From Neobacillus rhizophilus (GTDB lineage: Bacteria; Bacillota; Bacilli; Bacillales; Cytobacillaceae): a DNA stretch of 64,000 nt. The notes below the pieces were generated by a model, which was given only the letters and a program-made list of their open reading frames with translations, was not told the origin of the DNA and made no database searches. The DNA is taken from positions 496,001 through 560,000 of the forward strand of contig NZ_JAGYPF010000005.1 of the NCBI RefSeq assembly GCF_018343535.1. Reading direction: 5' to 3'. The translations under genes were made by a program, and so were the position numbers. Positions 17,387 through 24,930 of the stretch are shown piece after piece. Position 1 is the stretch's first letter. Each line of letters opens with the position of its first letter.

Positions 17387-17593
17387 TTATTCTTCCTTAG
17401 GCACCCGAACTTGAGACTCAAAATTCCCTTTATGCGAACCATCGCAGAAAGGTTTGTTTTTACTCATTCCGCACCGGCAAAGAGAAAAGGATGGTTTCGT
17501 CGTATACACATTCCCTTCTCCATCCAACAATTCCACATCGCCTGTAATTCTAAGTGACCCATTATCGTTAACTTTAATAGTAACCTTTGACAT
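17387..17593 (-). CDS. CDGSH iron-sulfur domain protein
   Basis: This 68-residue protein carries the CDGSH signature CRCGMSKNKPFCDGSH. Its three Cys and one His are expected to hold a redox-active, labile [2Fe-2S] cluster. The N-terminal 35 residues form a beta-rich lead-in. The ATG at 17593 follows AAAGGAGTG; the longer upstream frame lacks support. It is divergent from the candidate selenoprotein gene, leaving a 151-base shared control region. Its role in this organism is unknown. Confidence 0.9.
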   Translation of the reverse strand: MSKVTIKVNDNGSLRITGDVELLDGEGNVYTTKPSFSLCRCGMSKNKPFCDGSHKGNFESQVRVPKEE

Positions 17594-17744
17594 CCGAAGC
17601 ACTCCTTTAAAAATATTCTTATTATCCATGAGAATAACTGGTTTAATAGGGAAATGCAACCAAATGGCACCGAGCAAAATAAAAACAGCCCGAACCAACA
17701 TATGCTACAATCATCATATGCCTAAATGAGGGGAGTGTGTTAGC

Positions 17745-18074
17745 ATGGAAATCATCATAACCGAAGAGGCTGCCAAAAAAATAAATGAGCGGGTAGCGGG
17801 ACGTGAAGGCTATTTACAGCTTAAATACGATACGGATGGTTGCGGCTGAGCAGTCAGTGGTGTTGCCGCTCTGTGGTTCACAGGCGAATTAGACGATACT
17901 GAAGTTGAAATTGAAACGAATGACAGGCCAGTGTATATCGAAAAACACAAAATGGTGTTCTTCGACGAGCAAATGAAAATTGATTTCTCGACAACCAGTA
18001 ATTGCTTTCAGTTAAAAAGTCCGCAGCAAATCCTGAACGGACGAATGAGCCTCGTCCTAAAAGAAACAGACTGA
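17745..18074 (+). CDS. yqkB: HesB/YqkB-like protein with in-frame UGA: candidate selenoprotein
   Basis: An ATG at 17745 after GAGGGGAG opens a 109-codon frame, interrupted only by TGA at 17847-17849 (codon 35). Read through, the protein starts MEIIITEEAAKKINERV, typical of HesB/IscA-like proteins, and the UGA falls in DTDGCG-U-AVSGVAALW. The related YqkB proteins, as I remember them, have Cys-Gly-Cys here, so the UGA replaces a cysteine. Seventy-four further sense codons lead to a normal stop and terminator, with no other lesion. A SECIS-like hairpin follows (17867-17886). The role is probably Fe-S or metal handling. The alternatives are a nonsense pseudogene or a sequencing error. Confidence 0.8.
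17867..17886 (+). promoter_or_regulatory. Candidate bacterial SECIS element
   Basis: Within the coding RNA, CGC (17867-17869) pairs with GCG (17884-17886). U17870 is bulged, and CUGUG (17871-17875) pairs perfectly with CACAG (17879-17883) around a GUU loop. Lower stem, bulged U, short upper helix and a GU in the loop are the features SelB reads in E. coli fdhF. The loop begins 26 bases after the UGA, inside the spacing range I recall for bacterial SECIS elements. Confidence 0.7.
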
Positions 18075-18095
18075 TCCATTATGGACAGTCTGTTT
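18063..18095. terminator. Terminator overlapping the end of the yqkB-like gene
   Basis: AACAGACTG pairs with CAGTCTGTT, followed by T-rich sequence. The left arm covers the stop codon at 18072. It is shared with the convergent hydrolase gene. Confidence 0.75.
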
Positions 18096-19016
18096 TTAGC
18101 TTGGGTAAGCGTAGTGGACATATTTTTCCAAAAATTCATCCACGACCCGCTTATAGTCATCCGGGTTTTCGTTAAAGGATTGGGCGTGAACGCCTTCCTC
18201 TGCAATATAGAGCATTTTCGGGCCTTGTTTGTGTTCGAATAAATCATGGGTCATCGATGGCAGAATATAATCATCCTTCTGGCTATGGATAAATAAAACC
18301 GGATGCTTGATGTTTTCGATAGCCGAAATCGGCGAAACATGGCGGATGGAATACTTATCGCGCAGGCGAAGGAAAGCATCCCCAATCGGAAGCAGCAGCC
18401 CTGGAAAAATTTTAAAATCCCTTTTAATGAGATGGGCAACCTGCTCTTTAAAGTCAGAAAATGGACAATCAGCGATGTAAAAATTGGCCCCGTCTTCAAG
18501 AAGTCCAGCATATAGCAGCATCGTTGCTGCCCCCATCGATTCCCCGTGAATCCCAAGGAGCAAGTCCGGTCCCTTTTCTTGTTTAAGCCAGTCGACCACT
18601 GCTTTTAAATCAAATTTCTCGTAATGGCCATAGCTGGTGGTTTTGCCGCCGGATTCCCCGTGGCGGCGATGGTCGTAAATCAAGGTATTAAAACCGCGCT
18701 CGAGGAACAGGTTCATGTATTTCACAGAATTCATTTTGTTTTCCGTTACGCCGTGCGAAATAATCACATAGCGGTTGGTCTGATGCGGTTCCACAAGCAA
18801 GGCTTTGATTGTATAGCCGAACGGAGAAGGGATATCCACATCCCGTTTAGGCAGGGACTCAAATTCATCGGGATTGAACCTGCCCGCCTCCTTTTCCCGC
18901 TTTAAAATGAAATCCTCATCTTTCTTCTTCATATACATGATTCGGTTGGTAAAAAACAAACCGATAGCGAGCCAAAAAAATAACAAAATAAACAGGGTTC
19001 GAAAGGCCTTCTTCAA
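18096..19016 (-). CDS. yqkD: Alpha/beta hydrolase, membrane-anchored (YqkD)
   Basis: This 306-residue protein has one N-terminal membrane anchor (FRTLFILLFFWLAIGLFF), then an alpha/beta hydrolase domain. The strand motif VISHGVTENK, the nucleophile elbow GIHGESMGA (Ser), an Asp near HSQKDDYI and a late His (GVHAQSF) form the triad. The substrate is unknown. The TTG start at 19016 is chosen because GGAGGTG precedes it; the upstream frame overlaps the small gene at 19105. It occupies the yqkD position. Confidence 0.82.
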   Translation of the reverse strand: MKKAFRTLFILLFFWLAIGLFFTNRIMYMKKKDEDFILKREKEAGRFNPDEFESLPKRDVDIPSPFGYTIKALLVEPHQTNRYVIISHGVTENKMNSVKYMNLFLERGFNTLIYDHRRHGESGGKTTSYGHYEKFDLKAVVDWLKQEKGPDLLLGIHGESMGAATMLLYAGLLEDGANFYIADCPFSDFKEQVAHLIKRDFKIFPGLLLPIGDAFLRLRDKYSIRHVSPISAIENIKHPVLFIHSQKDDYILPSMTHDLFEHKQGPKMLYIAEEGVHAQSFNENPDDYKRVVDEFLEKYVHYAYPS

Positions 19017-19104
19017 ACTTGGCACCTCCAGAAGGTTGGTAATCCATATTTTAACATAAGAAAAGCCGCGGCATCTAATGGGCGGCTTTGAATGAAAGGC
19101 ATGA

Positions 19105-19245
19105 TTATGATTCTGCGTTTTGGCGCTTCGTCGGATGAAGGGCTTTTTCCATTTCTTCTGCAGCAATCATCCGTTTGCCGCCCCCGCTTGAGTCCGCGTA
19201 GTTTTTTCCTTGCATGCTGTTCCCTTTATCGCGCTTTTGGCTCAT
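19105..19245 (-). CDS. Small hydrophilic protein, 46 residues
   Basis: An ATG at 19245 preceded by GGGAG opens a 46-codon frame rich in Lys, Ser, Gly and Gln (SQKRDKGNSMQGKNYADSS at the start, a helix with EEMEKALHP near the end). It has no membrane segment or Cys. It lies upstream of yqkD on the same strand, 88 bases apart. I do not recognise the family; the composition recalls small spore or stress proteins, which is only an impression. Confidence 0.6.
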   Translation of the reverse strand: MSQKRDKGNSMQGKNYADSSGGGKRMIAAEEMEKALHPTKRQNAES

Positions 19246-19306
19246 GAATAAATCTCCCTTCGATGGTCTTATCATCTATAAGATGCTTAAACACAGGGGC
19301 ATTTAT

Positions 19307-20212
19307 TCACGAGACGGTTTGGCTATGAAGACTGAAATAGCCGCTTGTGATTTCCCTGGAGATATGGGGACGGACGATTTCAATGGCATCGACAAGCTTT
19401 TGGAGATCAATTCCTGTATCTATTCCCATCCGCTCGAGCATGTAAACGACATCTTCTGTTGCAGTATTTCCGCTCGCGCCCGGGGCAAATGGGCATCCGC
19501 CTAGCCCGCCGGCAGATGTATCAAAGCGGTTTACGCCTGCTTGGAGGGAAGCAAGGATGTTAGCCAGCCCAAGTTTTCTGGTGTCATGGAAGTGGGCAGT
19601 AATAAGGGTTTCTTTAAACTCCTCTTTAATTTTTGAAAATAACGAGTAGGCTTCGTGTGGCGCAGCCATTCCAATCGTATCGGCAACGCTTAGTTCATCG
19701 GCTCCGGTCTCGACAAATTCCCGGCATAGCTTCAATGCTTCTTCCTCTTCGATTTTACCCTCATATGGGCAATAAAAAGCGGTCGAAATGCAGGCACGGA
19801 CAAAATAATTTTTTTCCTTAAGCTCTTTAATAATCGGTTTTAATTCAGTCATGCTGTCAACAGTTGATTTGTTGATATTTTTTTGATTAAACGTATTGCT
19901 AACGCCGACAAACACAGCGACGGCTTGACAATTGGTGGAGTATACCCGGTCAATTCCTTTGCGGTTTGGAGCTAGGACAATGTTTCTTGTTTCCTCATCA
20001 AGGCTGTCGGCCACAATTTCCGCTGCATCGCCCATTTGCGGCACCCACTTCGGCGATACAAAGGAGGTGAGTTCCATTTCTTTAAGTCCCGCGTTTCTCA
20101 AAGCAGAAATAAATTGTTTCTTAATTTCTGTCGGCACAAACAATTTTTCATTTTGCAGGCCGTCGCGCGGCCCAACCTCAATTATGGTTACTTTTTTCGG
20201 TAAAGTCAGCAT
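19307..20212 (-). CDS. mvaB: Hydroxymethylglutaryl-CoA lyase
   Basis: This 301-residue TIM-barrel enzyme splits 3-hydroxy-3-methylglutaryl-CoA into acetoacetate and acetyl-CoA, the last step of leucine breakdown. The signature EVGPRDGLQNEK is at the N-terminus, the metal ligands lie in AHFHDTR, and the catalytic Cys sits in GGLGGCPFAPGASGN near the C-terminus. It is divergent from a thiolase that could use the acetoacetyl-CoA branch. Other leucine-degradation genes are not in the window. Confidence 0.92.
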   Translation of the reverse strand: MLTLPKKVTIIEVGPRDGLQNEKLFVPTEIKKQFISALRNAGLKEMELTSFVSPKWVPQMGDAAEIVADSLDEETRNIVLAPNRKGIDRVYSTNCQAVAVFVGVSNTFNQKNINKSTVDSMTELKPIIKELKEKNYFVRACISTAFYCPYEGKIEEEEALKLCREFVETGADELSVADTIGMAAPHEAYSLFSKIKEEFKETLITAHFHDTRKLGLANILASLQAGVNRFDTSAGGLGGCPFAPGASGNTATEDVVYMLERMGIDTGIDLQKLVDAIEIVRPHISREITSGYFSLHSQTVS

Positions 20213-20339
20213 TTCGTTCCCCCTCGTCCTGTCATAATTTCATTGTAAAGGGGTCGATTTTTTAAAAGCAAGAATTTTAACAAAAATGGTAATTTTCTGT
20301 GTTAAAATAAGATGAGTAATTTGATTAGGGGGAGAGTTA

Positions 20340-21521
20340 ATGACTGAAGTTGTAATTGTTAGCGCTGTCAGAACCGCGCTTGGCAGTTTTAATGGTGGAT
20401 TAAAAAGTGTAAGTGCACCTGAGTTAGGAGGAGTTGTCATCAAGGAGGCACTTCAGAAGGCAGGCGTGAAACCGGAGCAGGTCGATGAAGTGATTATGGG
20501 TAATGTCCTTCAGGCTGGCCTTGGGCAAAATCCTGCTAGGCAGGCGGCATTTAAAGCAGGAATCCCAGAAACTGTTTCCTCGATGACTATAAACAAAGTG
20601 TGCGGATCAGGTTTAAAAGCTGTGCACTTAGCGGCACAGGCTATTTTGGCAGGAGATGCTGAAATTGTGGTCGCCGGCGGAATGGAGAATATGAGTCAGG
20701 CACCGTACATATTAAAAAATGCCCGCGAAGGCTTTAAAATGGGTGACCAAAAGCTGATTGACACCATGACATCAGACGGACTTACTTGTGTATTCAATGA
20801 CTATCATATGGGGCTCACAGCGGAAAACCTAGCGGAAAAATATTCGATTACAAGAGAAGCGCAGGATGAATTTTCCGCATGGAGTCAGGAAAAGGCAGTG
20901 AAGGCGATAGAAGAAGGACGGTTTAAAGAGGAAATCGTTCCGGTTGTGATTCCGCAACGAAAGGGCGAGCCGGTTGTATTTGCCGTGGATGAATATCCGA
21001 AAAAGGGTACCACTGTGGAAAAATTGGCTGGGCTGCGTCCTGCTTTTAAAAAGGACGGTACGGTAACAGCGGGAAATGCATCTGGCATTAATGATGGTGC
21101 TGCAGCCTTAGTGGTGATGAGCAGGCAAAAGGCGGATGAACTTGGGTTAAAGCCGCTAGTAACTATTAAGGCAAATGCCAGCGCTGGAGTGGATCCAAGC
21201 ATCATGGGCATTGGCCCGGTTCCGGCTGTGAAAAAAGCATTAGAGAAGGCTGATGTTTCCTTGGAAAAGCTTGAGTTAATCGAAGCAAACGAAGCTTTTG
21301 CGGCGCAATCGCTGGCTGTAGACCGTGAACTTCAGTTTAACAAGGAAATCTTGAATGTAAACGGTGGTGCGATCGCGCTTGGACATCCAATCGGTGCCAG
21401 CGGGGCACGGATCCTAGTTACCCTGATTCACGAGATGAAGAGGAGAAATGCCCAGTTGGGTCTAGCAACATTGTGTATAGGCGGCGGCCAGGGGGTCGCG
21501 ACGGTTGTGGAATTGGCATAA
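20340..21521 (+). CDS. Acetyl-CoA C-acetyltransferase (thiolase)
   Basis: This 393-residue biosynthetic-type thiolase condenses or splits acetoacetyl-CoA. The nucleophilic Cys88 is in NKVCGSGLKA, His349 in GHPIGASGAR and the base Cys379 in LCIGGGQG, all intact. Length is standard. The ATG follows GGGGAG. It is divergent from mvaB and separated by 127 bases, consistent with a shared role in ketone-body or branched-chain carbon flow. This position is not part of the B. subtilis order. Confidence 0.92.
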   Translation: MTEVVIVSAVRTALGSFNGGLKSVSAPELGGVVIKEALQKAGVKPEQVDEVIMGNVLQAGLGQNPARQAAFKAGIPETVSSMTINKVCGSGLKAVHLAAQAILAGDAEIVVAGGMENMSQAPYILKNAREGFKMGDQKLIDTMTSDGLTCVFNDYHMGLTAENLAEKYSITREAQDEFSAWSQEKAVKAIEEGRFKEEIVPVVIPQRKGEPVVFAVDEYPKKGTTVEKLAGLRPAFKKDGTVTAGNASGINDGAAALVVMSRQKADELGLKPLVTIKANASAGVDPSIMGIGPVPAVKKALEKADVSLEKLELIEANEAFAAQSLAVDRELQFNKEILNVNGGAIALGHPIGASGARILVTLIHEMKRRNAQLGLATLCIGGGQGVATVVELA

Positions 21522-21528
21522 TATAATT

Positions 21529-21560
21529 AAGCAGGCTGACCTTAGAGGGAGCCTGCTTTT
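21529..21560 (+). terminator. Terminator after the thiolase
   Basis: AGCAGGCT pairs with AGCCTGCT, followed by TTTTTGC. Confidence 0.75.
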
Positions 21561-21627
21561 TGCATGATTTAAGTGAGTGCAGGTTGTATAATAAAGAAAA
21601 AGCAGTTTTTGAAGGAGCATCAAACCT

Positions 21628-21879
21628 ATGAAGAAAAAACAACAACAACCTAAACGTCAGCCGAAAAAAGACGATGCTGCAGTAACGCTTAAAGACATGA
21701 TGAATCCCGATTTAATAAAAAAGTTAAAAGAACAGCAGGAGCAGCTAAAAGCGGAAGAAGATAGAAAACGCGAGGAAGAAGAGCAGAGAAAACGGGAAGA
21801 AAGAAGATTAAAAGAAAAGAACAAATCCTTTGAAGAGCTGTTAAATGAGAGCGGCATGAATTGGAAGGAATTTAAATAA
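21628..21879 (+). CDS. yqkE: YqkE-family coiled-coil protein
   Basis: This 83-residue highly charged protein has a long helix of Lys, Glu and Arg (about 30-70) and a C-terminal SFEELLNESGMNWKEF. It is a DUF3886-type YqkE protein and likely forms a coiled coil. Position between the thiolase and yqkF matches yqkE of B. subtilis. The function is unknown. The ATG follows GAAGGAG. Confidence 0.8.
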   Translation: MKKKQQQPKRQPKKDDAAVTLKDMMNPDLIKKLKEQQEQLKAEEDRKREEEEQRKREERRLKEKNKSFEELLNESGMNWKEFK

Positions 21880-21900
21880 AAGGAGAGCAGTGCTCTCCTT
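21880..21900. terminator. Bidirectional terminator yqkE/yqkF
   Basis: AAGGAGAGCA pairs with TGCTCTCCTT in a tight hairpin between convergent genes, with an AT-rich flank. Confidence 0.8.
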
Positions 21901-21905
21901 ATTTA

Positions 21906-22817
21906 TTACCGATGCTCCAAATAAACACTACCCTTAGTCAGTTCTTTAATTACCGAAACCTCCTCATCGGTCAGCGGCTGACTTCTAACCACAGCAGCAT
22001 TGCTTCGAATCTGTTCCACGCTGCTCGCACCCGCCACAACAGAGGCAACCGCAGGATTAGCAAGATTATATTGTAACGCTACCTCTGTAAATGAACGGCC
22101 TATGCCCACTTTTTCCTTCAATCGAGGCAAAACCTCACTCAATTCATCTAAACTATAATCGAGATACCCTTTCCCAGAAGCTTTGTCCAAAAGTTTATCA
22201 CTTAACAGCCCTTTGGCCAGCGGTCCGCGTGTGACAACGCCCACGCTATGTTCAGCCAATAGCGGCAATGCCTCTTCCTCCGGACGGCGGTCAAGGATAC
22301 TGTACTGCATCATCACCGAAACAATATGTGATTTCTCTACATATTCACGGATGACATTCGGACGGATTGAGGAAATTCCGTAATAGCGGATCACTCCTTC
22401 AGAAACTAGTTCCTCAAACGCTTCTATTGTTTCATCGATTGGGTCATCAATCGTGCCACCATGTAATTGATAGAGATCAATATAATCTGTTCCGAGCCGT
22501 TTCAGACTGTTTTTTACCGCTTCTTTGATATAGACCTTTGAAGGATCCCACGTCCAGCTAGAATGATCCGGCTTCCAGCGGTTCCCGACCTTCGTAGCGA
22601 TAATCACCTTTTCGCGGACACTTTTTAACGTTTTCCCGACAATTTCTTCGTTAACCCCAAAATCATATAAGTCCGCGGTATCGAAATAATTGATCCCTTC
22701 CTCAAGAGCGGCTTCAATAATTTCGTGGGCCGCTTTTTCATCAGTTCCAATTGACATACAGCCAAGTCCAAGTTCCGTCACATACAAGTCAGATCTACCC
22801 AACCTTCGCTTCTTCAA
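21906..22817 (-). CDS. yqkF: Aldo/keto reductase (YqkF)
   Basis: This 303-residue NADP(H)-dependent oxidoreductase folds as a TIM barrel. FDTADLYDFGVNEEIVGK carries the catalytic Asp and Tyr, VIIATKVG the Lys, and YQLHGG the active-site His. The C-terminal cofactor-binding AGASSVEQIRSNA is typical. The substrate is unknown. The leader carries a strong hairpin (22825-22863) that may be the terminator of the upstream mciZ. Confidence 0.9.
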   Translation of the reverse strand: MKKRRLGRSDLYVTELGLGCMSIGTDEKAAHEIIEAALEEGINYFDTADLYDFGVNEEIVGKTLKSVREKVIIATKVGNRWKPDHSSWTWDPSKVYIKEAVKNSLKRLGTDYIDLYQLHGGTIDDPIDETIEAFEELVSEGVIRYYGISSIRPNVIREYVEKSHIVSVMMQYSILDRRPEEEALPLLAEHSVGVVTRGPLAKGLLSDKLLDKASGKGYLDYSLDELSEVLPRLKEKVGIGRSFTEVALQYNLANPAVASVVAGASSVEQIRSNAAVVRSQPLTDEEVSVIKELTKGSVYLEHR

Positions 22818-22824
22818 ATAAATC

Positions 22825-22863
22825 CCCCCGTTCTTTTTCTATAATTTTAATCAAGAACGGGGG
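22825..22863 (-). terminator. Hairpin between mciZ and yqkF
   Basis: CCCCCGTTCTT (22825-22835) pairs perfectly with AAGAACGGGGG (22853-22863). On the minus strand it follows mciZ and precedes the yqkF ribosome binding site, so it could end mciZ transcription or affect yqkF translation. The T run is weak. Confidence 0.55.
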
Positions 22864-22882
22864 AGACTACAAACAACAGGAT

Positions 22883-23014
22883 TCATTTTTGCTTGACGTT
22901 TTGCACCCAGTCGGAAACATTCTCAAACTCTTTCCGATATTCCTTTAGCTTTTGCAGTACTTCCCAGCCTTTGCCGACAAGGATAATCCCCTTTTCATGC
23001 ACATACACCTTCAT
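22883..23014 (-). CDS. mciZ: MciZ, peptide inhibitor of FtsZ
   Basis: This 43-residue peptide begins MKVYVHEKGIILVGKGWEV and ends with KLKEYRKEFENVSDW. It closely resembles the 40-residue B. subtilis MciZ, as I remember it, which caps FtsZ filaments in the mother cell during sporulation. It sits between yqkF and nudF, the same place as in B. subtilis. The ATG at 23014 follows GGGAGG; a longer upstream frame is unsupported. A CATACATT on the minus strand (plus 23044-23051) fits a sigma-E -10 box, but no good -35 is visible. Confidence 0.88.
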   Translation of the reverse strand: MKVYVHEKGIILVGKGWEVLQKLKEYRKEFENVSDWVQNVKQK

Positions 23015-23088
23015 CCCATACGCCTCCCAATCAAGTATGGTAAAATGTATGACGTGAATGAACCGGACTAGAACAGGAGTTGACGATA

Positions 23089-23640
23089 ATGAGCAAGCTT
23101 GAGGAAAAAACACTTAAAAGCGAAGAAATTTTTTCAGGGAAAATCATCAGCCTTCACTTACAGGAAGTGGAACTGCCAAATGGAAAAACATCGAAGAGGG
23201 AAATTATCAAGCATCCAGGGGCGGTAGCTATTTTAGCCGTTACCCCTGAAAATAAAATCATCATGGTCGAGCAATATCGTAAAGCAATAGAACGAACGAT
23301 CGTGGAAATTCCTGCTGGCAAGCTTGAAAAAGGCGAAGAACCGGATGCTTGCGCCCGCCGGGAATTGGAGGAAGAGACCGGCTACGTGTGCGAAAGCCTT
23401 GAGTTGCTTACATCTTTTTTTACCTCGCCGGGCTTTGCCGATGAAATTGTCCATGTTTACCTCGCAAAAGGCTTAACGAAAAAAGAAGATTCCGCAGCCC
23501 TTGATGAGGATGAGTTTGTCAATTTGGAAGAATTGACGCTGGAAGAAGCCCTTCAATATGTGAAAGAACAAAAGATTTATGACGCAAAAACGATTTACGC
23601 AGTCCAATACTTACAACTACAAGAGGCGTTGAAGAAATAA
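23089..23640 (+). CDS. nudF: ADP-ribose pyrophosphatase (Nudix)
   Basis: This 183-residue Nudix hydrolase has the complete Nudix box from GKLEKGEEPDACA through RRELEEETGY (GX5EX7REUXEEXGU). It splits ADP-ribose to AMP and ribose-5-phosphate. The ATG at 23089 is spaced 9 bases from AGGAG; an in-frame TTG at 23080 abuts it and is unlikely. The stop overlaps the next start by one base (TAATG), so nudF and the endonuclease gene are translationally coupled. Confidence 0.92.
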   Translation: MSKLEEKTLKSEEIFSGKIISLHLQEVELPNGKTSKREIIKHPGAVAILAVTPENKIIMVEQYRKAIERTIVEIPAGKLEKGEEPDACARRELEEETGYVCESLELLTSFFTSPGFADEIVHVYLAKGLTKKEDSAALDEDEFVNLEELTLEEALQYVKEQKIYDAKTIYAVQYLQLQEALKK

Positions 23641-24806
23641 TGAACCGCTATTATGTGGATTTACATATTCATATTGGCCGGACCTGGACGGGCAAGCCTG
23701 TTAAAATAACCGGCGCCAAATCTCTTACATTTACAAATATTATTGAACATGCACGCCATGTAAAAGGGCTAAACATGGTTGGAATCATTGACAGCCATTC
23801 TCCGGAAGTCATTTTGGAAATGGAGAGCTTAATTCAAAGTGGAGAGGTTTATGAGCATAAGGATGGGGGCTTGATATTTGGCGATTTGACCGTCATTCCG
23901 GGCTCGGAATTGGAAATTTATGATGAAAACTGCCACGGCCCGATTCATCTTCTTTGCTACTTCCCAACACTCGCTGTCATGCGGGACTTTTCTAATTGGC
24001 TGTCGGGCCATTTGAAAAATATTCAGCTCAGCTCGCAAAGGATTTATATCACCGGTATGGAGCTGCAGAAAAAGGTCAAAGAAATGGGCGGTATATTTAT
24101 TCCGGCGCATGTGTTTACACCATTTAAAAGCCTTTACGGTAAAGGGGTTAAAAAGTCTCTCTCAGAGGTCCTTGACCCGAACTTGATAGACGGAGTTGAG
24201 CTTGGTTTAAGCTCTGACACACAAATGGCTGACCAGTTAGGCGAACTGCACAATTATACGTTTGTGACTAACTCGGATGCCCATTCCTTGGCAAAAATTG
24301 CCCGTGAGTATCAGGTGGTGGAAATGGAGGAGCCAACCTTTAAGGAACTATTTAAGGCCTTAAAGGGTGAGGATGGGCGCAAAATAATTGCTAACTTCGG
24401 ATTGGATCCACTGCTCGGCAAATACCATAAAACCGTTTGCGCCGAGTGTTTGAATCCGCTTCAGGAAGATGACCAAATTTGTGATTTGTGTGGTCATAGC
24501 AAAATCATTAAAGGAGTGGCCGACCGAATCCTTGAATTAAAAACTGCTGAAACGAGCCCGCCCGGACGTCCGCCTTATGTTCATCAGGTGCCGCTCGAAT
24601 TTATCCCCGGCCTGGGCCCGCGCATGCTGGAAAAACTCGTCAACCACTTTGGCAGCGAAATGGCAATTTTACACGAGGTTCCTTTTGAAGCATTAAATGA
24701 GGTCGTTCCTGAGAAAATTACGGACCTCATCATGAAAGCGAGAGAAGGAAAAGTAAATCTCGCTGCTGGGGGCGGCGGGAAATACGGAAAAATTGCGGAT
24801 CAATAA
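23640..24806 (+). CDS. yqxK: Endonuclease Q-family PHP protein (YqxK)
   Basis: This 388-residue protein has an N-terminal PHP domain (YVDLHIHIGRTW, IIDSHSP, PAHVFTP, NSDAHS metal motifs). A Cys4 zinc finger follows (CAEC near 262, CDLC near 280), then a helix-hairpin-helix (PGLGPRMLEKLVNHFG, near 325). This is the layout of endonuclease Q, which nicks DNA beside deaminated bases in Thermococcales and some Bacillaceae. The role here is inferred. Coupled to nudF. Confidence 0.85.
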   Translation: MNRYYVDLHIHIGRTWTGKPVKITGAKSLTFTNIIEHARHVKGLNMVGIIDSHSPEVILEMESLIQSGEVYEHKDGGLIFGDLTVIPGSELEIYDENCHGPIHLLCYFPTLAVMRDFSNWLSGHLKNIQLSSQRIYITGMELQKKVKEMGGIFIPAHVFTPFKSLYGKGVKKSLSEVLDPNLIDGVELGLSSDTQMADQLGELHNYTFVTNSDAHSLAKIAREYQVVEMEEPTFKELFKALKGEDGRKIIANFGLDPLLGKYHKTVCAECLNPLQEDDQICDLCGHSKIIKGVADRILELKTAETSPPGRPPYVHQVPLEFIPGLGPRMLEKLVNHFGSEMAILHEVPFEALNEVVPEKITDLIMKAREGKVNLAAGGGGKYGKIADQ

Positions 24807-24814
24807 AGAAAAAA

Positions 24815-24847
24815 CTCGACAGTCTTGAAAGCTGTCGTGTTTTTTTA
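24815..24847 (+). terminator. Terminator after nudF-yqxK
   Basis: CGACAG (24817-24822) pairs with CTGTCG (24832-24837), followed by GTGTTTTTTT. Confidence 0.75.
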
Positions 24848-24866
24848 TGGAATCTATCAATTTTAA

Positions 24867-24894
24867 TCATAGAAAAACTAGACTGGCATAGAAT
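24867..24894 (+). promoter_or_regulatory. Candidate sigma-E promoter of spoIIM
   Basis: A -10-like CATAGAAT (24887-24894) lies downstream of TCATAGA (24867-24873). This is close to the mother-cell sigma-E pattern (ATA, then CATACANT). spoIIM is a known sigma-E gene. Confidence 0.45.
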
Positions 24895-24930
24895 GTATTA
24901 ATCATTAGCAAATGCCAGGAGGAACCGCAA

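Noticed and set aside
17745..17849. Reading the YqkB-like gene as a 34-residue protein ending at the UGA
   Set aside because: The frame continues for 74 codons with protein-like, family-like sequence to a proper stop and terminator, and a SECIS-like hairpin follows the UGA. A pseudogene remains possible but fits less well.
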